DNA of 64,000 bases. Origin: Haliclystus octoradiatus (lineage: Eukaryota; Cnidaria; Staurozoa; Stauromedusae; Haliclystidae). This document shows, piece by piece, positions 1 to 9,924 of the stretch. Under the pieces are notes generated by a model. It made no database searches and was not told the DNA's origin. It worked only from the letters and a program-made list of their open reading frames with translations. Every line of letters starts with the position of its first letter. The stretch's first letter is position 1. Made by a program: the position numbers and the translations under genes. Location: positions 13,284,336-13,348,335 of the forward strand of contig OU744454.1 of NCBI GenBank assembly GCA_916610825.1. The letters run 5' to 3'.

Positions 1-44
1 AACCTTTTCTTGGATTTAACTCTTACTTTTTTTAATGGAGCAAA

Positions 45-368
45 TTAATTGATGATAGTGTTGAAGACAGCCTGCCATGCATCATAAGCATCGTTAACAT
101 TAGTGAAATAATTTATAAAATCCCAGTTCATTACTTGTATGGCGAGGTTAAGTGCTTCTATGTTAATGTTTTTGTAGTTACGTGTTAATGTTAATTTATG
201 AGTATATACAGATTTGCGTGTATTAGTTTTGTATATTATATAATTCATTTGATGATCAGCTAATATGTCCAAAGTGACGCCTGCTTCAAATTGATCATTT
301 GTTAAATTTGAAATTGCTAGATCGATACAAGTTGATGATGAATTAGTAATACGTGTCGGACATTTCAT
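45..368 (-). CDS. LINE endonuclease C-terminal part
   Basis: 107 codons downstream of the fragment above, same strand. It contains RITNSSSTCIDLAISNL and ILADHQMNY, the serine-rich block and the (S/A)DH catalytic histidine block of LINE endonucleases. The same frame stays open upstream of the first ATG and there includes a GDFN motif at about 460-475. It then enters the linker to the reverse transcriptase, which is off the window. It is part of the same element as 557-1258. Confidence 0.6.
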   Translation of the reverse strand: MKCPTRITNSSSTCIDLAISNLTNDQFEAGVTLDILADHQMNYIIYKTNTRKSVYTHKLTLTRNYKNINIEALNLAIQVMNWDFINYFTNVNDAYDAWQAVFNTIIN

Positions 369-556
369 GTGTTGATCAAAATTATTTTCATTTTGAATTG
401 ATGTTAATTTGCGTGTTAATGATGAATTTAAGTTGAGTGTGTTAATATTGAAATCGCCTAAAATTATGCTAGATTTATTATTTATGATCTAAATAACCAA
501 TGAAATTTGAAAATTCGTCTAAATAATCTGTATGTGCTTGAAGGATGCCTATAAAT

Positions 557-1258
557 TCATGTTACCAATAAAGTGTTACGTGTGTGTGGAATTGTGAGTT
601 CAATTGTTGTGCTCATCAAATTAAAATTATTATATACTGCCGGGACTTTGAATAGATAACCTAATTTTACATGAATTAAAACCCCTTGTTTACCAACAAA
701 TTGACCACTGTTATCGTACGTGATGGGAGAATTGTAGCCATCCAGAGATATGAGGTTGTCTGGTATCTCAGGCGATAGCCAGGTCTCTGTCAGACAGAGG
801 ACGTCTGGACAGCGCTCAGCAATGAAATGAATGACTCTATCGAAGTGAGTTAGTACTCCTCCTTGCCCTGAATTGAGATGGCAGATCTTCAAGCCACTGG
901 TGTCAGTGTAGACCTCTCCACCATCCACACATCCAGAAGTACCAATAGGACCAGGATTACTTTCAATGTCTCCAGCGAGAAGCAAAATTAAAAAAAGGAA
1001 ATTTGAATATTTACAATAGTATTTACAACGATGTTTAATTACTAAATTACTATTGAAAGAAACTAAAGAATATGAAATAAAATTATTGTTTTGTATGTAC
1101 AGAAAATTGAAACCAGTGTTTGATGCATTTATAATAAGATGCTGTGATGTTTGGTAGACTGAACGGCGACATAAAAATTGTAATACGATAAGATATAGTG
1201 TAATAAGATGAGGGACAAACATATTTTTGCAGGCAAATAAAATTAATAGCAGTATCAA
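557..1258 (-). CDS. LINE ORF start: hydrophobic leader, 2A motif, endonuclease N-terminus
   Basis: Open frame of 233 codons. Residues 1-95 are rich in Leu, Ile, Phe and Tyr, with signal-anchor-like stretches at the start and again just before the 2A motif. The motif LLLAGDIESNPGP follows at about residues 91-104. Next comes the start of an exonuclease-endonuclease-phosphatase fold: LKICHLNSGQGG, then PDVLCLTETWLSPEIPDN and a QGVLIHVK strand. The start codon is uncertain because the leader is not a known domain. The frame ends inside the endonuclease; the domain resumes in another frame further left. Family knowledge: 2A makes the ribosome release the upstream peptide and carry on, so leader and enzyme would be made as two chains. 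Confidence 0.6.
   Translation of the reverse strand: MILLLILFACKNMFVPHLITLYLIVLQFLCRRSVYQTSQHLIINASNTGFNFLYIQNNNFISYSLVSFNSNLVIKHRCKYYCKYSNFLFLILLLAGDIESNPGPIGTSGCVDGGEVYTDTSGLKICHLNSGQGGVLTHFDRVIHFIAERCPDVLCLTETWLSPEIPDNLISLDGYNSPITYDNSGQFVGKQGVLIHVKLGYLFKVPAVYNNFNLMSTTIELTIPHTRNTLLVT
947..970 (-). other. 2A-like ribosome-skipping motif (DIESNPGP)
   Basis: Reading the minus strand, codons give D-I-E-S-N-P-G-P, an exact fit to the D(V/I)ExNPGP consensus, preceded by LLLAG as in many active 2A sequences. Family knowledge: the skip falls between the last Gly and Pro. It separates a short hydrophobic leader from the endonuclease. Confidence 0.8.
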
Positions 1259-1628
1259 TATATACTCGTGAACAATAGAATATAAAATACACTACAAGAA
1301 GCTAGGGAACAGTAACATGAACGTTCAAATCGATGTACAATGTTTAACTGACAATTTCAAATCAATGTGATATGGCATGGGCATAATACATAATTTGAGT
1401 TGTGATGTGATGTGAAGTTAAAAACGTAAAGAAACCGCCACTTAAAAACCAGACAGCTTTTCAGCAGAGAACAATAGCAATATAAGGAACCAATCAGCAG
1501 ACAATATTCACTTATTCAAATATTCTCTTGAAAAATTCTTGTGTCGCGATTGGTTGATTTGTACCACGTGTTTAGCAGTTATGTCAAGACAACCCAGGAA
1601 ATTCCATGGCAACCGCTAAAAGCATGCA

Positions 1629-1672
1629 GGTATAGGTCTATACCCGCATGTGTGCGGTTATAGACCTATACC
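1629..1672. repeat. Near-perfect 44-bp hairpin
   Basis: A 19-base arm beginning GGTATAGGTCTATA is followed, after a 6-base loop, by its reverse complement with a single mismatch. No gene is nearby except the LINE 5' flank. It could be a foldback repeat or part of the LINE 5' UTR. Confidence 0.7.
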
Positions 1673-2490
1673 TTCACGGTTTTAACCAAACAACTAGAAC
1701 ACATGTTTTGAAAATGGCGACTAGCTGCGACAGATTGAATATTTTTTCATAAAATTCATTTAAAGGTATACTCTGTAACTGAAAATTCAACTGAGCAATT
1801 AAAAAATTAACAGCTTTGGATTTACTATACTCCGGCAGATGTAACTTTTACTATATATTTCTAATATTGCAAACATGTTTGAAAAACAGTTATGGTGAAT
1901 TCTTGACGTTATATTTTTAAATGATATTAGTAACAATTTCATTGAAATTGTACTTAATGAAAAATCAATTACCCGGCATTAAATAAAAAAACAACTCATT
2001 GTTGTAGTGAAATTAATGAGAGATAATTTATGTTCCAGACAAAAGTTATGTGACATGATTATTAAAATGATTACATTACTCTTGTTTGTGGGTCATCGAA
2101 ATTTAGACCAGCTCGTTCGGCCTCGTTTACGAAATGGATTTCGAGTTTGTTGTTAGAGAACGAGCAACAGTGATGTAATCCCTTATCAACAAACACTATG
2201 CTACTACTAAATACTTTATTACCACTTACGTACTGCTAATGTTAATATCACGCTCCACTCAATATCACTGAATTTTCAAAAACAATCTCTATCAAATATT
2301 CCACTCCAGTTAATATCACAACCAAATTTTTATTATAACAATGATATGAACGAGGTTATGTGTATTATACGTAGTTACCTCTTGTGGGTATGTCTTCTAT
2401 TTAACGATCCATTATGATTAAGGTATTACCAAGCAGATGGATATTGTACGTATTTAATTGCATAACTAACTGAGTACGTTCTGGAATCAC
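1673..2490. other. No gene seen
   Basis: AT-rich intergenic DNA. I see no convincing reading frame, no RNA gene and no paired repeats. Confidence 0.5.
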
Positions 2491-2495
2491 AATTT

Positions 2496-2640
2496 GGCCT
2501 TGGTGTAATGGCTAAGGCGTTGGACCACGGCCCGCAGGGTTCTCGGGTTCAATCCCTGGCCAGAGTGCTATAGGTTGGCGTCAAGAAGGGCATCCGGCTA
2601 TTAAACGAACACAAACAAGCTTCAAAAATACTAACAAATT
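2496..2640 (+). mobile_element. tRNA-derived SINE
   Basis: The first 70 bases resemble a tRNA. An A box lies in TGGTGTAATGGCTAAGG and a B box in GGGTTCAATCCC, with a 3' arm pairing weakly with the 5' arm. No CCA or clean acceptor stem is seen, so it is not a functional tRNA gene. The body carries GAAGGGCATCCGGC, a stretch common after the tRNA head of SINEs. The 3' end is a guess. Confidence 0.7.
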
Positions 2641-2900
2641 AACCAATCACCCCGGTGAAAAAAAAAAGTAGAAAGCTTACCCGGTTTGTGGATAAACGAT
2701 AAATCCAAAAAAAAAATATTTTCTTATTGTGTACCTGGTGTTGTCGATTGGCAATACTTTGTGAACCAATAGAATATGTACGTTGGAAATTGGGTGATAG
2801 CAACAAGGGAAAGTTGGATATCAGAAGAGATACATTAAATACATAAATAGATAGAAATATCACTCGTATAGTATTCCTAAAGCTATATAATCTACCATGC

Positions 2901-3022
2901 CACATGTTTTACTTGGCATACAGACACAGAAAATACAACACTAGCACACAACTATCCAAACACGTTTGGGATTTAAAAGACAAAAACATCACATACAAAA
3001 TCGAATGGTCAGCCATCGCTAA
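2901..3022 (+). mobile_element. Penelope-like element fragment, GIY-YIG domain middle
   Basis: The frame reads YRHRKYNTSTQLSKHVWDLK and then YKIEWSAIA. This is the region after the catalytic core in the GIY-YIG endonuclease of Penelope-like retroelements. It stops at a TAA where Harbinger element 1 begins. The related sequence resumes at 8919, beyond that insertion. The rest of the element is not in the window; the copy is an old, broken fragment. Confidence 0.65.
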
Positions 3023-3409
3023 AGGCCTGGGCAAACGATACGATTTTGTTGTACAACATCAAACAATAGATTTCAATTCTTTTGTCTTTTTTTTAATGAG
3101 CTTTTTATGAGGTGGCTAAATGAGTTCTCAACAATGCATCCAACATGTATGTAGAAGAGACGTAGAGGACTGGAAAGACAGTTTAGCCGCGAACTGAAAC
3201 ACATGAAGACGAGATATGGCGGGAGATTTTTCCGATTTATATATTTTTGAGATTTTAGTAATCAGCAAGTGAGCAACTACACATACGAGTTACGCTTGCC
3301 AGCTCAGATATCCTTTTATTTCAATTATTGAATGAACTCGACTGATTCGACTGAAGGTATTTATAATTGCTGTAATCATTCCAATAATTCAAATTGTTTG
3401 TTAAGAAAT

Positions 3410-3574
3410 TGTAAGCTACTCCTTTGAGTATATCATAAGAATCGTAGTCAAGATAACACACTTGCTTACTTTCAATATTTTATTAACTAACGACATACGT
3501 CTACATATTACATTAATCACATGTCTATTGCGAAATGCCTAATTCTAATTATATCCTTTATGACGTAGCCTCCA
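3410..3574 (-). repeat. LTR, 3' copy (minus-strand element)
   Basis: 165-bp direct repeat of 5524-5688, TG...CA ends, flanked on the outside by GAAAT. Confidence 0.88.
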
Positions 3575-3602
3575 TGCCCCTCCTAGAGAAATCTGATTAA
3601 AT

Positions 3603-3872
3603 TTATAAATTAAGGCGACATGGGGATTTGCTATTTCTTGTACTTCTACGTAGACTAATTTTATCTTTATCAGTTTTATCACGAGATATGATTGTACTAT
3701 CTTCTTGATCTTCTGTGTTCTCTTCTTCCTCTTCAGTTATGTCTTCCTCTTCTTCTGTTGAAGCGTCTTCTTCCTCTTCATTTGAATGGTAATGACGTAG
3801 GAAACGACGGTTTCTCCATTTTAGTCGTCCACTTTCTGTTTTGACTAAGTAGCTACGGCGACCAGGGCACAA
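3603..3872 (-). CDS. Pol tail of the LTR element (fossil)
   Basis: 89 codons. YLVKTESGRLKWRNRRFLR resembles the C-terminal end of Gypsy integrases. It is followed by a long Glu-rich tract and RRSTRNSKSPCRLNL. It ends close to the 3' LTR, as expected for the pol terminus. It is part of a broken element. Confidence 0.6.
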   Translation of the reverse strand: MCPGRRSYLVKTESGRLKWRNRRFLRHYHSNEEEEDASTEEEEDITEEEEENTEDQEDSTIISRDKTDKDKISLRRSTRNSKSPCRLNL

Positions 3873-4047
3873 GGTAATTATTTCACCAGTGGTATCTCAT
3901 AAATGGGTCCTAGGATGTTGAATGTGTACAATGTATCCAGTATTTAATGGATCAAGATCATGGTCACTAGCATCATGCAGTTCTTTAGCTTTTGCTTTTG
4001 ATGAAGGTGGTCGCGATAAATGTCGTGCTGTATTGTTGGGCCAGTCG

Positions 4048-5430
4048 TCATGGATCAGGCCTAATTGAATGCATCCTTGTCTGCTTAAAAGGGGGGTGAT
4101 TGGCAGTGTCTAAGATGTGGATTAGTGCTGTGTAGGACTTCTCTTTATTGGAGAGGGTCATTTTGACACACCCATGAGACTCTAAAGTGAACCCATTTTG
4201 ACCTACAAGTGTCTCTTTGTCTCTTTTGAGGGCTACAGCATTATTTCCCATAAGTTTGTGGAGGTCTGTGAGCCCCATAGCGTCACAACCAGCCCCTGTG
4301 TCTGCTAACCAATTAACATGTTTGGTTACAGCTTGATGCTTTGTTTTGAACGAAATCAAATTTTTACTTGTTCCTATTTGAGATAATTGTATGTAATTTT
4401 CGGCTTTTACCTTTGTAAAGCAATATTTTTCTAAATGTCCTTTTTTACTACACCAGGTACATTCCAAGTTTTGTGCTGGACAATCGTCTTTTGCGTGAGT
4501 TTTTCCACAACGACCGCACGTGTCACCTTTTGAAGCTTTGTTGTGACTGCCATGCTTGGCTGGCGTCCGCTCTTGTGCTCTGTATGTTGACTTTTTGAAG
4601 GCGTTAATTGGCTTCTCACCGAGTTGATTATCAACAACGCGGCTAGACTCATAATTTTGACAAGTTTCTAACACATTTTTCAAAGTTAACTTTTCGAGCG
4701 GCGTTTCGAGAACTCTTTGCCTCATGGCTGAATCTCTAAGCCCCGAAATCAATCTGTCTCGAAGACGTTCTTCAAGGTGTGTAGCGCTATCGGTGCATTT
4801 ATGGGCATAATCACAGTCTTGGTCAATTTCACGAAGAGCTGCATAATAAGCGTCTACTTGTTCACCGTCTTGTTGATCACGTTGTATGAAAGTTCGTCTA
4901 TCAACTAGTGGATGCCGATGGCGTCTTAAATAGCCTTCGAGATGATCTATTATAACCTCTATATCATCTGTGTCTTGCACTGGAATGATATTTTGCGTCC
5001 ACATCTTGGTCCAGTCTTCGTGGAGAGCTGACCGAAGTAAACCTCGACGTGCTGCCAGATCACAGTCGTATTGCAGACGTGAAGCAGCTGAATAGTCGCT
5101 AAATCGTATCACCCAATCCCGAAAATCAATCATTTTCATTCCTTCTGGCGACTTTAATTTTGGAACAAGTATGCGTTTAGCCGTTGGTGTATTGTGGTTT
5201 GGGGAGCCGTTGTTCATATTCTTCGACTCACCTTGCGACTTTATTGCTTGTGCCAATGACTTTTGTTGAATCAACATGGCCTCTTGCATTTGTTGCTGCT
5301 GCATTGTGACAACTTTTAATAATTCATATATTGGATTATTACTATCGTCGATTTGACGATGTTGAGCCAACGCTTTATTTAACCGTTCTACCTCTGCCTC
5401 CAGTTCAGCTTTGGTTGCTTTGCTAGCCAT
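4048..5430 (-). CDS. Gag-protease frame of the LTR element (fossil)
   Basis: 460-codon frame. A coiled N-terminus (KAELEAEVERLNKAL) is followed by a gag-like alpha-helical region. A zinc-knuckle pair lies near residues 305-340 (CGRCGKTHAKDDC, then CTWCSKKGHLEKYC). An aspartic protease start with WLADTGAG follows near residue 375. It belongs to the LTR element between the two 165-bp repeats and is not a host gene. The element is broken as a whole. Confidence 0.8.
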   Translation of the reverse strand: MASKATKAELEAEVERLNKALAQHRQIDDSNNPIYELLKVVTMQQQQMQEAMLIQQKSLAQAIKSQGESKNMNNGSPNHNTPTAKRILVPKLKSPEGMKMIDFRDWVIRFSDYSAASRLQYDCDLAARRGLLRSALHEDWTKMWTQNIIPVQDTDDIEVIIDHLEGYLRRHRHPLVDRRTFIQRDQQDGEQVDAYYAALREIDQDCDYAHKCTDSATHLEERLRDRLISGLRDSAMRQRVLETPLEKLTLKNVLETCQNYESSRVVDNQLGEKPINAFKKSTYRAQERTPAKHGSHNKASKGDTCGRCGKTHAKDDCPAQNLECTWCSKKGHLEKYCFTKVKAENYIQLSQIGTSKNLISFKTKHQAVTKHVNWLADTGAGCDAMGLTDLHKLMGNNAVALKRDKETLVGQNGFTLESHGCVKMTLSNKEKSYTALIHILDTANHPPFKQTRMHSIRPDP

Positions 5431-5523
5431 ATTATTGATGGATATAAGATCACGATAGAAACGATGTAACGGTCAGTAAATTAATCTAGTAGTACTAAAT
5501 TAGTATGAATATCAACTGCGCCA

Positions 5524-5688
5524 TGTAAGCTACTCCTTTGAGTATATCATAAGAATCGTAGTCAAGATAACACACTTGCTTACTTTCAATATTTTATTAA
5601 CTAACGACATACGACTACATATTACATTAATCACATGTCTATTGCGAAATGCCTAATTCTAATTATATCCTTTATGACGTAGCCTCCA
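5524..5688 (-). repeat. LTR, 5' copy (minus-strand element)
   Basis: Matches 3410-3574 apart from one visible substitution and is followed by the GAAAT target copy. Confidence 0.88.
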
Positions 5689-5868
5689 GAAATTAATAAA
5701 AAATCAAATTAACAAAGTACAGTATGTGTTACTACATGTGTTATACGTTAGGCCCGATGTTAGATTTTCATCAAATTTGTTTAACTGTGCAGTTATGGTT
5801 GTAATAATAATCTGATTATATCATGTAAAGAAGAGTAATACCCTTATTTCTTCTCAATTCTTCTAGAA

Positions 5869-7163
5869 ATGTCAGGTTATTCCCACCAAGATCTTCGCAG
5901 ACGAAAATTTATATGTTTTCTGATTATCATGGAGCTACTATTTGATGATGATGAGATTCGTAACACAAGGGGAGTTACCAGAGAATGTATGAAGCGAAGA
6001 ATGGGTAGAGGTTATTGTACCAATCTAGTTAGAGAGTTGTGTGTTGAGGATTCATTTTCCTATAAGGAGATGCTACGTATGCCATATGATGCATTCAAAA
6101 CTATTCTCCGATTTATCGAGAAGGATATCTCTCCCAATGAAATATCTGGTGGAACACTGACAATTAATGCTGCATCAAGATTGACTTTAACTTTGAGATT
6201 TCTTGCCACGGGTGAGACATACAGATCACTTTCTTTCCAATTTCGTATTTCCAGACGGGCTATATCATACATAGTAGAAGAGGTCTGTACTGCTGTATAT
6301 AAAAATATGCAGGCCATATTTCTGAAAATGCCTTCAACTGCAGAAGAATGGATCTCAATAAGCAAGCAATTCAATCAGCGATGGCAATTCCCTAATTGTC
6401 TTGGGGCGATTGACGGGAAGCATATTGTTATGAAAACTCCCCCGAACGCCGGCTCGACATACTACAATTATAAGCACACGCATTCTATTGTACTTATGGC
6501 TGTAGCTGGACCAAATTATGAGTGCATTTATGCAGATATTGGCACAAATGGTAGGGTATCCGACGGGGGGGGGGGGTATGGAACAAGTGCAGCCTAGCTA
6601 GCTTGATTGAGAATAATAAAATGGACCTTCCACCTGATAGATGCCTACCAAAGAGTACCAGGAAACTCCCTCACGTTTTTGTTGGTGATGATGCTTTCGC
6701 CTTGAAAACATATATGATGAAGCCGTACCCGCATTCAACTGTTGACTTGGAAAATCGGATCTACAATTACAGACACAGTCGAGCCAGAAGAGTTTCGGAA
6801 AATTTATTTGGGATCATTGCCAACCGAGGGAGATTATTTTTGTCACCAATCCAACTACAGCCAAAGAGCATAGAAAAAATCACGCCCTGTACATTAGTCA
6901 TCCACAACTTTTTAAGAAAAACGGAAAATACCGGTGTATATTGCCCACCTGGATTATGTGATAGCGTTGGTTGTAGTAGAAAAGTCACGCCAGGTAGATG
7001 GCGCCAGCAGCAGTCTACATCATCTATGCTACCTTTGGCACCTGCTTCAACTGGACAGCAACAGCGGCCAAAGACGTCAGGGAAAGCTACAAGGACTACT
7101 TTTGCAACGAAGGCCAAGTCGAATGGCAATGGAAACGTGCCTAACCTGATCATTGAAATCTGA
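5869..7163 (+). pseudogene. HARBI1-type DDE transposase of Harbinger 1, frameshifted
   Basis: The transposase cuts and joins the element ends. The first frame (5869-6597) reads MSGYSHQDLRRRK at its start and carries the first catalytic Asp in GAIDGKH and the second in YADIGTNGRVSDGG. A run of 12 Gs near 6565-6576 then shifts the frame; a run of 7 would keep it. The second frame (6603-7163) carries the catalytic Glu block RRVSENLFGIIANR. A further shift near 7060 hides the usual end: KDVRESYKDYFCNEGQVEW is readable in another frame up to a stop at about 7140. Its neighbour at 7415-8529 is the convergent MADF partner. Very similar to the copy at 9925-11277. Confidence 0.88.
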
Positions 7164-7414
7164 TTTGAACTATTAGTATTGAGTGCATATATAGACAATA
7201 CAGCTGACACGGTTAAAGGGGGATTCGGATAAATGATTTCCATTAGATGTATTACGAATTATATGAAACGTGTACATTACATTACTTTCTTTTGTTAAAT
7301 ATTATTGTTCACTAACTAGCTATACAAGTTAGTAATATCCTTTTTGTAAAAGTAAATGTATGGTTAATGAAATCAATATAGCAATATAAAAACATGTCCA
7401 TGATTCGGCTTTAT

Positions 7415-7489
7415 TTATTGTTCTCCTTCCGATAGTCTAGGCAGTACAAATGAGTAAGGACTTGGTAAAGAATGTTGTTGTTGTTGTAG

Positions 7490-7557
<68 letters not shown>

Positions 7558-8529
7558 GCTGTTTTGGATGAATATATTGATGTTTCTGTTCTTGGAGAGA
7601 ACTTTGTTGCTGTCGTTGTTGCTGGTGCTGTTGCATTTCCAGCTCAAACAGGACATCCGATATCCTTTTCTCGGTTATTAATCTACCCATGTTGTTAAGT
7701 TTCTTCAACTTAGATGAAACATATAACGCAAAATGGTCTTTCGGCTCTTGGTTTTGAACTTGAATTGGACTTGGATCCTTCACTTTTAAAAGGCTGACGC
7801 ATTCCCTGAGCACACTGGCTTTGTCCTTTTCAAGAGACCGGCGTCTCTGTTTGGCAGATGGTTGGCTATCCTCATTCGGATCATCATCCAAATCTATGGT
7901 CTCTATACCACGTGTATCCTTGCTTTTTCCAGGTTTCATAACTTTTTCAAGGAATTTCATATCTTTGAAATGAGTCCAAGTTGATTCGTAAAGTTCATCT
8001 GCACCTTGTCCAGACTTAGTTTTTCTAATTTTATTTAATTCCCTACCAAGTTGGGTACGTAGCGATTGCAATTTATTTTTAATCTCAAAGGTTGGTATGT
8101 CCATTATGTTTGCGATTTCATCAAATGCTTTGGCCTTAATTTCTCTGTTGAAGTATTCCTTCTTAGCAACATTCCATAAACATGGTCTATCCTCGTAGTG
8201 AGATATTAGAGCTTTGATTTTTAAGTCACTCCACCTATGCTTGCACTTTGTATCATCTATCGTCTTTTTAGTTTTCTCTTTTCTGGATTTGTTGTTTTAT
8301 TAACTTTATTATTAGTCGTGGATGGACCAGGTTCAGATATATTTTCTTCCTTTCTTCCCGGACTTTGTGGTATAGCTGCAAATTTCTTGGATCTACTTTT
8401 CCATAATTCTAATTTTCTTAATAATTCTGCACTCTCTGCTCCCGTCTCTTCATCGTCAATAGTTTCACTGTTAAAGCTACTATCTTCGTAATCTTCATCA
8501 GTGTAACAATCAGGGTGAACATTATCCAT
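7415..8529 (-). pseudogene. MADF-domain partner protein of Harbinger 1, one frameshift
   Basis: Harbinger elements carry a second gene whose product binds DNA and helps the transposase enter the nucleus and find the ends. Here an acidic N-terminus (8257-8529, MDNVHPDCYTDEDYEDSS) runs into KEKTKKTIDD in a different frame near 8257-8290. The MADF domain follows: WSDLKIKALISHYEDRPCLW, then NREIKAKAFDEIANIM and SGQGADELYESTW. A Ser/Lys-rich linker leads to a C-terminal helix (DHFALYVSSKLKKL, ITEKRISDVLFELEM) and a polyglutamine tail. The domain order fits the family well. The mismatch of frames is either a one-base lesion or a small unrecognised intron; I favour the lesion. Confidence 0.8.
7460..7562 (-). 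repeat. (CAA)n microsatellite coding polyglutamine
   Basis: Over 100 bases of near-pure TTG triplets on the plus strand. On the minus strand they extend the glutamine tail of the MADF protein. The plus-strand poly-Val and poly-Leu frames over this tract are artefacts of the repeat. Confidence 0.9.
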
Positions 8530-8918
8530 AATATATAATAATAATTTATTTAGTGCTATACCGTGCGAAATTCAACACTACAAGGTAATGTTTAACAGTC
8601 AACAAATAGGCTATGTGTGCGCTATTAAAACGAAGAGGTCTATGTTGTTGTAATTAATAATTACATGCGTTATATAAACCTCACTGCGCCTGCGCTTCAG
8701 GTCGCGTGGGCTTGTTTCACGTGTTCAAGGCAATAAATATTCCAAGACTTCCGTACAACATCAAAAAAATCCATGACTTGAAGTCATGAACACTTAATTG
8801 GTCATTAAATTGCGTACAACAATGTATGAACGGGGTGGGCAAACGATGCAACTTGTTGAATACAACAAAAGTTGTACGATGTTGTACAACAAAATTGTAT
8901 TGTTTGCCCAGGCCTTAA

Positions 8919-8985
8919 TGCAAAAGCATACAACAACATCTCAAAAAAATGACATTTATGCCTCTTGGATTGGAAAAATATCATA
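8919..8985 (+). mobile_element. Penelope-like fragment between the two Harbingers, direct copy
   Basis: 67 bases starting TGCAAAAGCATACAAC, between the right target TAA of Harbinger 1 and the left edge of Harbinger 2. It encodes residues of the cysteine-containing end of the GIY-YIG domain. The same segment recurs inverted at 11456-11521 with one visible length difference. Confidence 0.75.
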
Positions 8986-9005
8986 TTTAAAGTTGGATTT
9001 TTGAG

Positions 9006-9383
9006 ATGGATAGTCGTCATGGAACACGTGGTCGTCAATCTGCTGACGCTGAAAGACGTACCATGATGAAAGAGGCCATTTCTGCTATCAAAGAGCCTGT
9101 CCAGGTAGCCGAGGCCCCTAATAATTCAGAACCTGTTGACCATTATGCACATCACATTTCTCGTAAGCTACAAGGTCTGAGTAGGAGAAGTCAATTAATA
9201 GCTGAAAAAAGTATAAATTATATCTTATTTGAAATAGAATTGAATGATATACCAACAACCCCTGGCCCCCCTTGGACCCACAATATCATCATCAAGCACA
9301 TCAAGCCTTCTGTCTTGTTTGTTGTTGATCTATCATTTACTTACCAGCTGATTCAAGCCCCGCTTCCCCCTACTGTTTATTAA
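9006..9383 (+). pseudogene. MADF partner protein C-terminus of Harbinger 2
   Basis: Only the C-terminal helix is left. NSEPVDHYAHHISRKL and RRSQLIAEKSINYILFEIEL align with EPKDHFALYVSSKL and ITEKRISDVLFELEM of the Harbinger 1 protein. The MADF domain itself is missing. The ATG at 9006 is an accident of truncation. After about residue 85 the frame runs into non-homologous sequence. Confidence 0.75.
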
Positions 9384-9924
9384 AGTTGATGCCCCTTGTA
9401 TTATGGTACCCAATGAAGGGAATCAGTATAGGCACGTGAGCAAGAACATTGAAGGGATCCTTTATAATCCCCAGAGGCAATGAATAACTTCAAACAGAGT
9501 AATCATGTTCCAAGGTATGATGCATTACTATTGGCTAATGAGAATAGAATAAAGAAAAATAGCTAATCAAAATAAATCATCACATTGCATTAGTGAAGCA
9601 ATAAGTTCATATTGATAGGCACTTACAAAACATTAACAAATATACACTGTATAACAGGGTGTATGCCCATTCAGAAAATAAATTTACATTATAAGTTCAT
9701 AACATAATTAAAATAATAATATAAGCCAGCTCTAATCAAGTATATGCATTAAAGTAATAATAAAAATTATGATCATTACTACATCCAAATAGGCGTACAT
9801 AGATTATATAATTTTGTTGTAATAGAATTATGTTAATATGACCACAAATCAAGATTTAGATGAATAGGCTGCAGATATAATAAATTACATAGCAAAGACA
9901 TAACTCCATTACTTCCATATTCAA

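Larger units (their letters stand above)
1..1258 (-). mobile_element. 5' part of a CR1-type LINE, cut by the window edge
   Basis: Non-LTR retrotransposon read on the minus strand; it runs off the left edge, so no reverse transcriptase is in view. The visible part covers a hydrophobic N-terminal stretch, a 2A-like motif and an apurinic-type endonuclease domain. The endonuclease start (LKICHLNSGQGG, then TETWLSPE) lies in the upstream open frame. The GDFN catalytic block and the end of the domain (RITNSSSTCIDLAI, ADHQ) lie in another frame nearer the edge. At least one frameshift separates them, around 485-560, so this copy is dead. The 5' end is not defined; about 400 bases upstream of 1258 could still be 5' UTR. 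The CR1 call rests on the endonuclease style and on the 2A motif, which is known in CR1 elements of several invertebrates. Confidence 0.75.
3410..5688 (-). mobile_element. Ty3/Gypsy-type LTR element, fossil, nested in Harbinger 1
   Basis: Two 165-bp LTRs at 3410-3574 and 5524-5688 run from TG to CA and differ at one base that I can see, so the insertion is recent. The target GAAAT is duplicated at 3405-3409 and 5689-5693. On the minus strand the sequence just inside the 5' LTR begins TGGCGCAGT, a plausible primer-binding site, and an AGGAGGGG polypurine run precedes the 3' LTR. Visible parts are a gag-protease frame and a short pol tail. It is broken as a whole; I do not see a full set of pol domains. 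Confidence 0.88.
3023..8915. mobile_element. PIF/Harbinger transposon 1, two-gene, split by an LTR element
   Basis: Terminal inverted repeats begin AGGCCTGGGCAAACGATACG on the left. On the right they end with the matching complement (TTGTTTGCCCAGGCCT), with about 37 paired bases. The target TAA is duplicated at 3020-3022 and 8916-8918, the three-base target of this superfamily. The cargo is the expected pair: a HARBI1-type transposase on the plus strand and a convergent MADF-domain partner on the minus strand. A 2.3-kb LTR element sits in the left part. Without it the transposon is about 3.6 kb. Both genes carry frameshifts, so it could move now only with outside help. Confidence 0.9.

Noticed and set aside
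2496-2570. Possible functional tRNA gene
   Set aside because: Promoter boxes are present but the acceptor stem is poor and SINE-like sequence follows.
2639-2905. Minus-strand frame of 88 codons
   Set aside because: Unrelated to any family; it opposes the Penelope-like fragment.
7450-7698. Plus-strand poly-Val and poly-Leu frames
   Set aside because: They are the opposite strand of a (CAA)n tract in the MADF protein gene.
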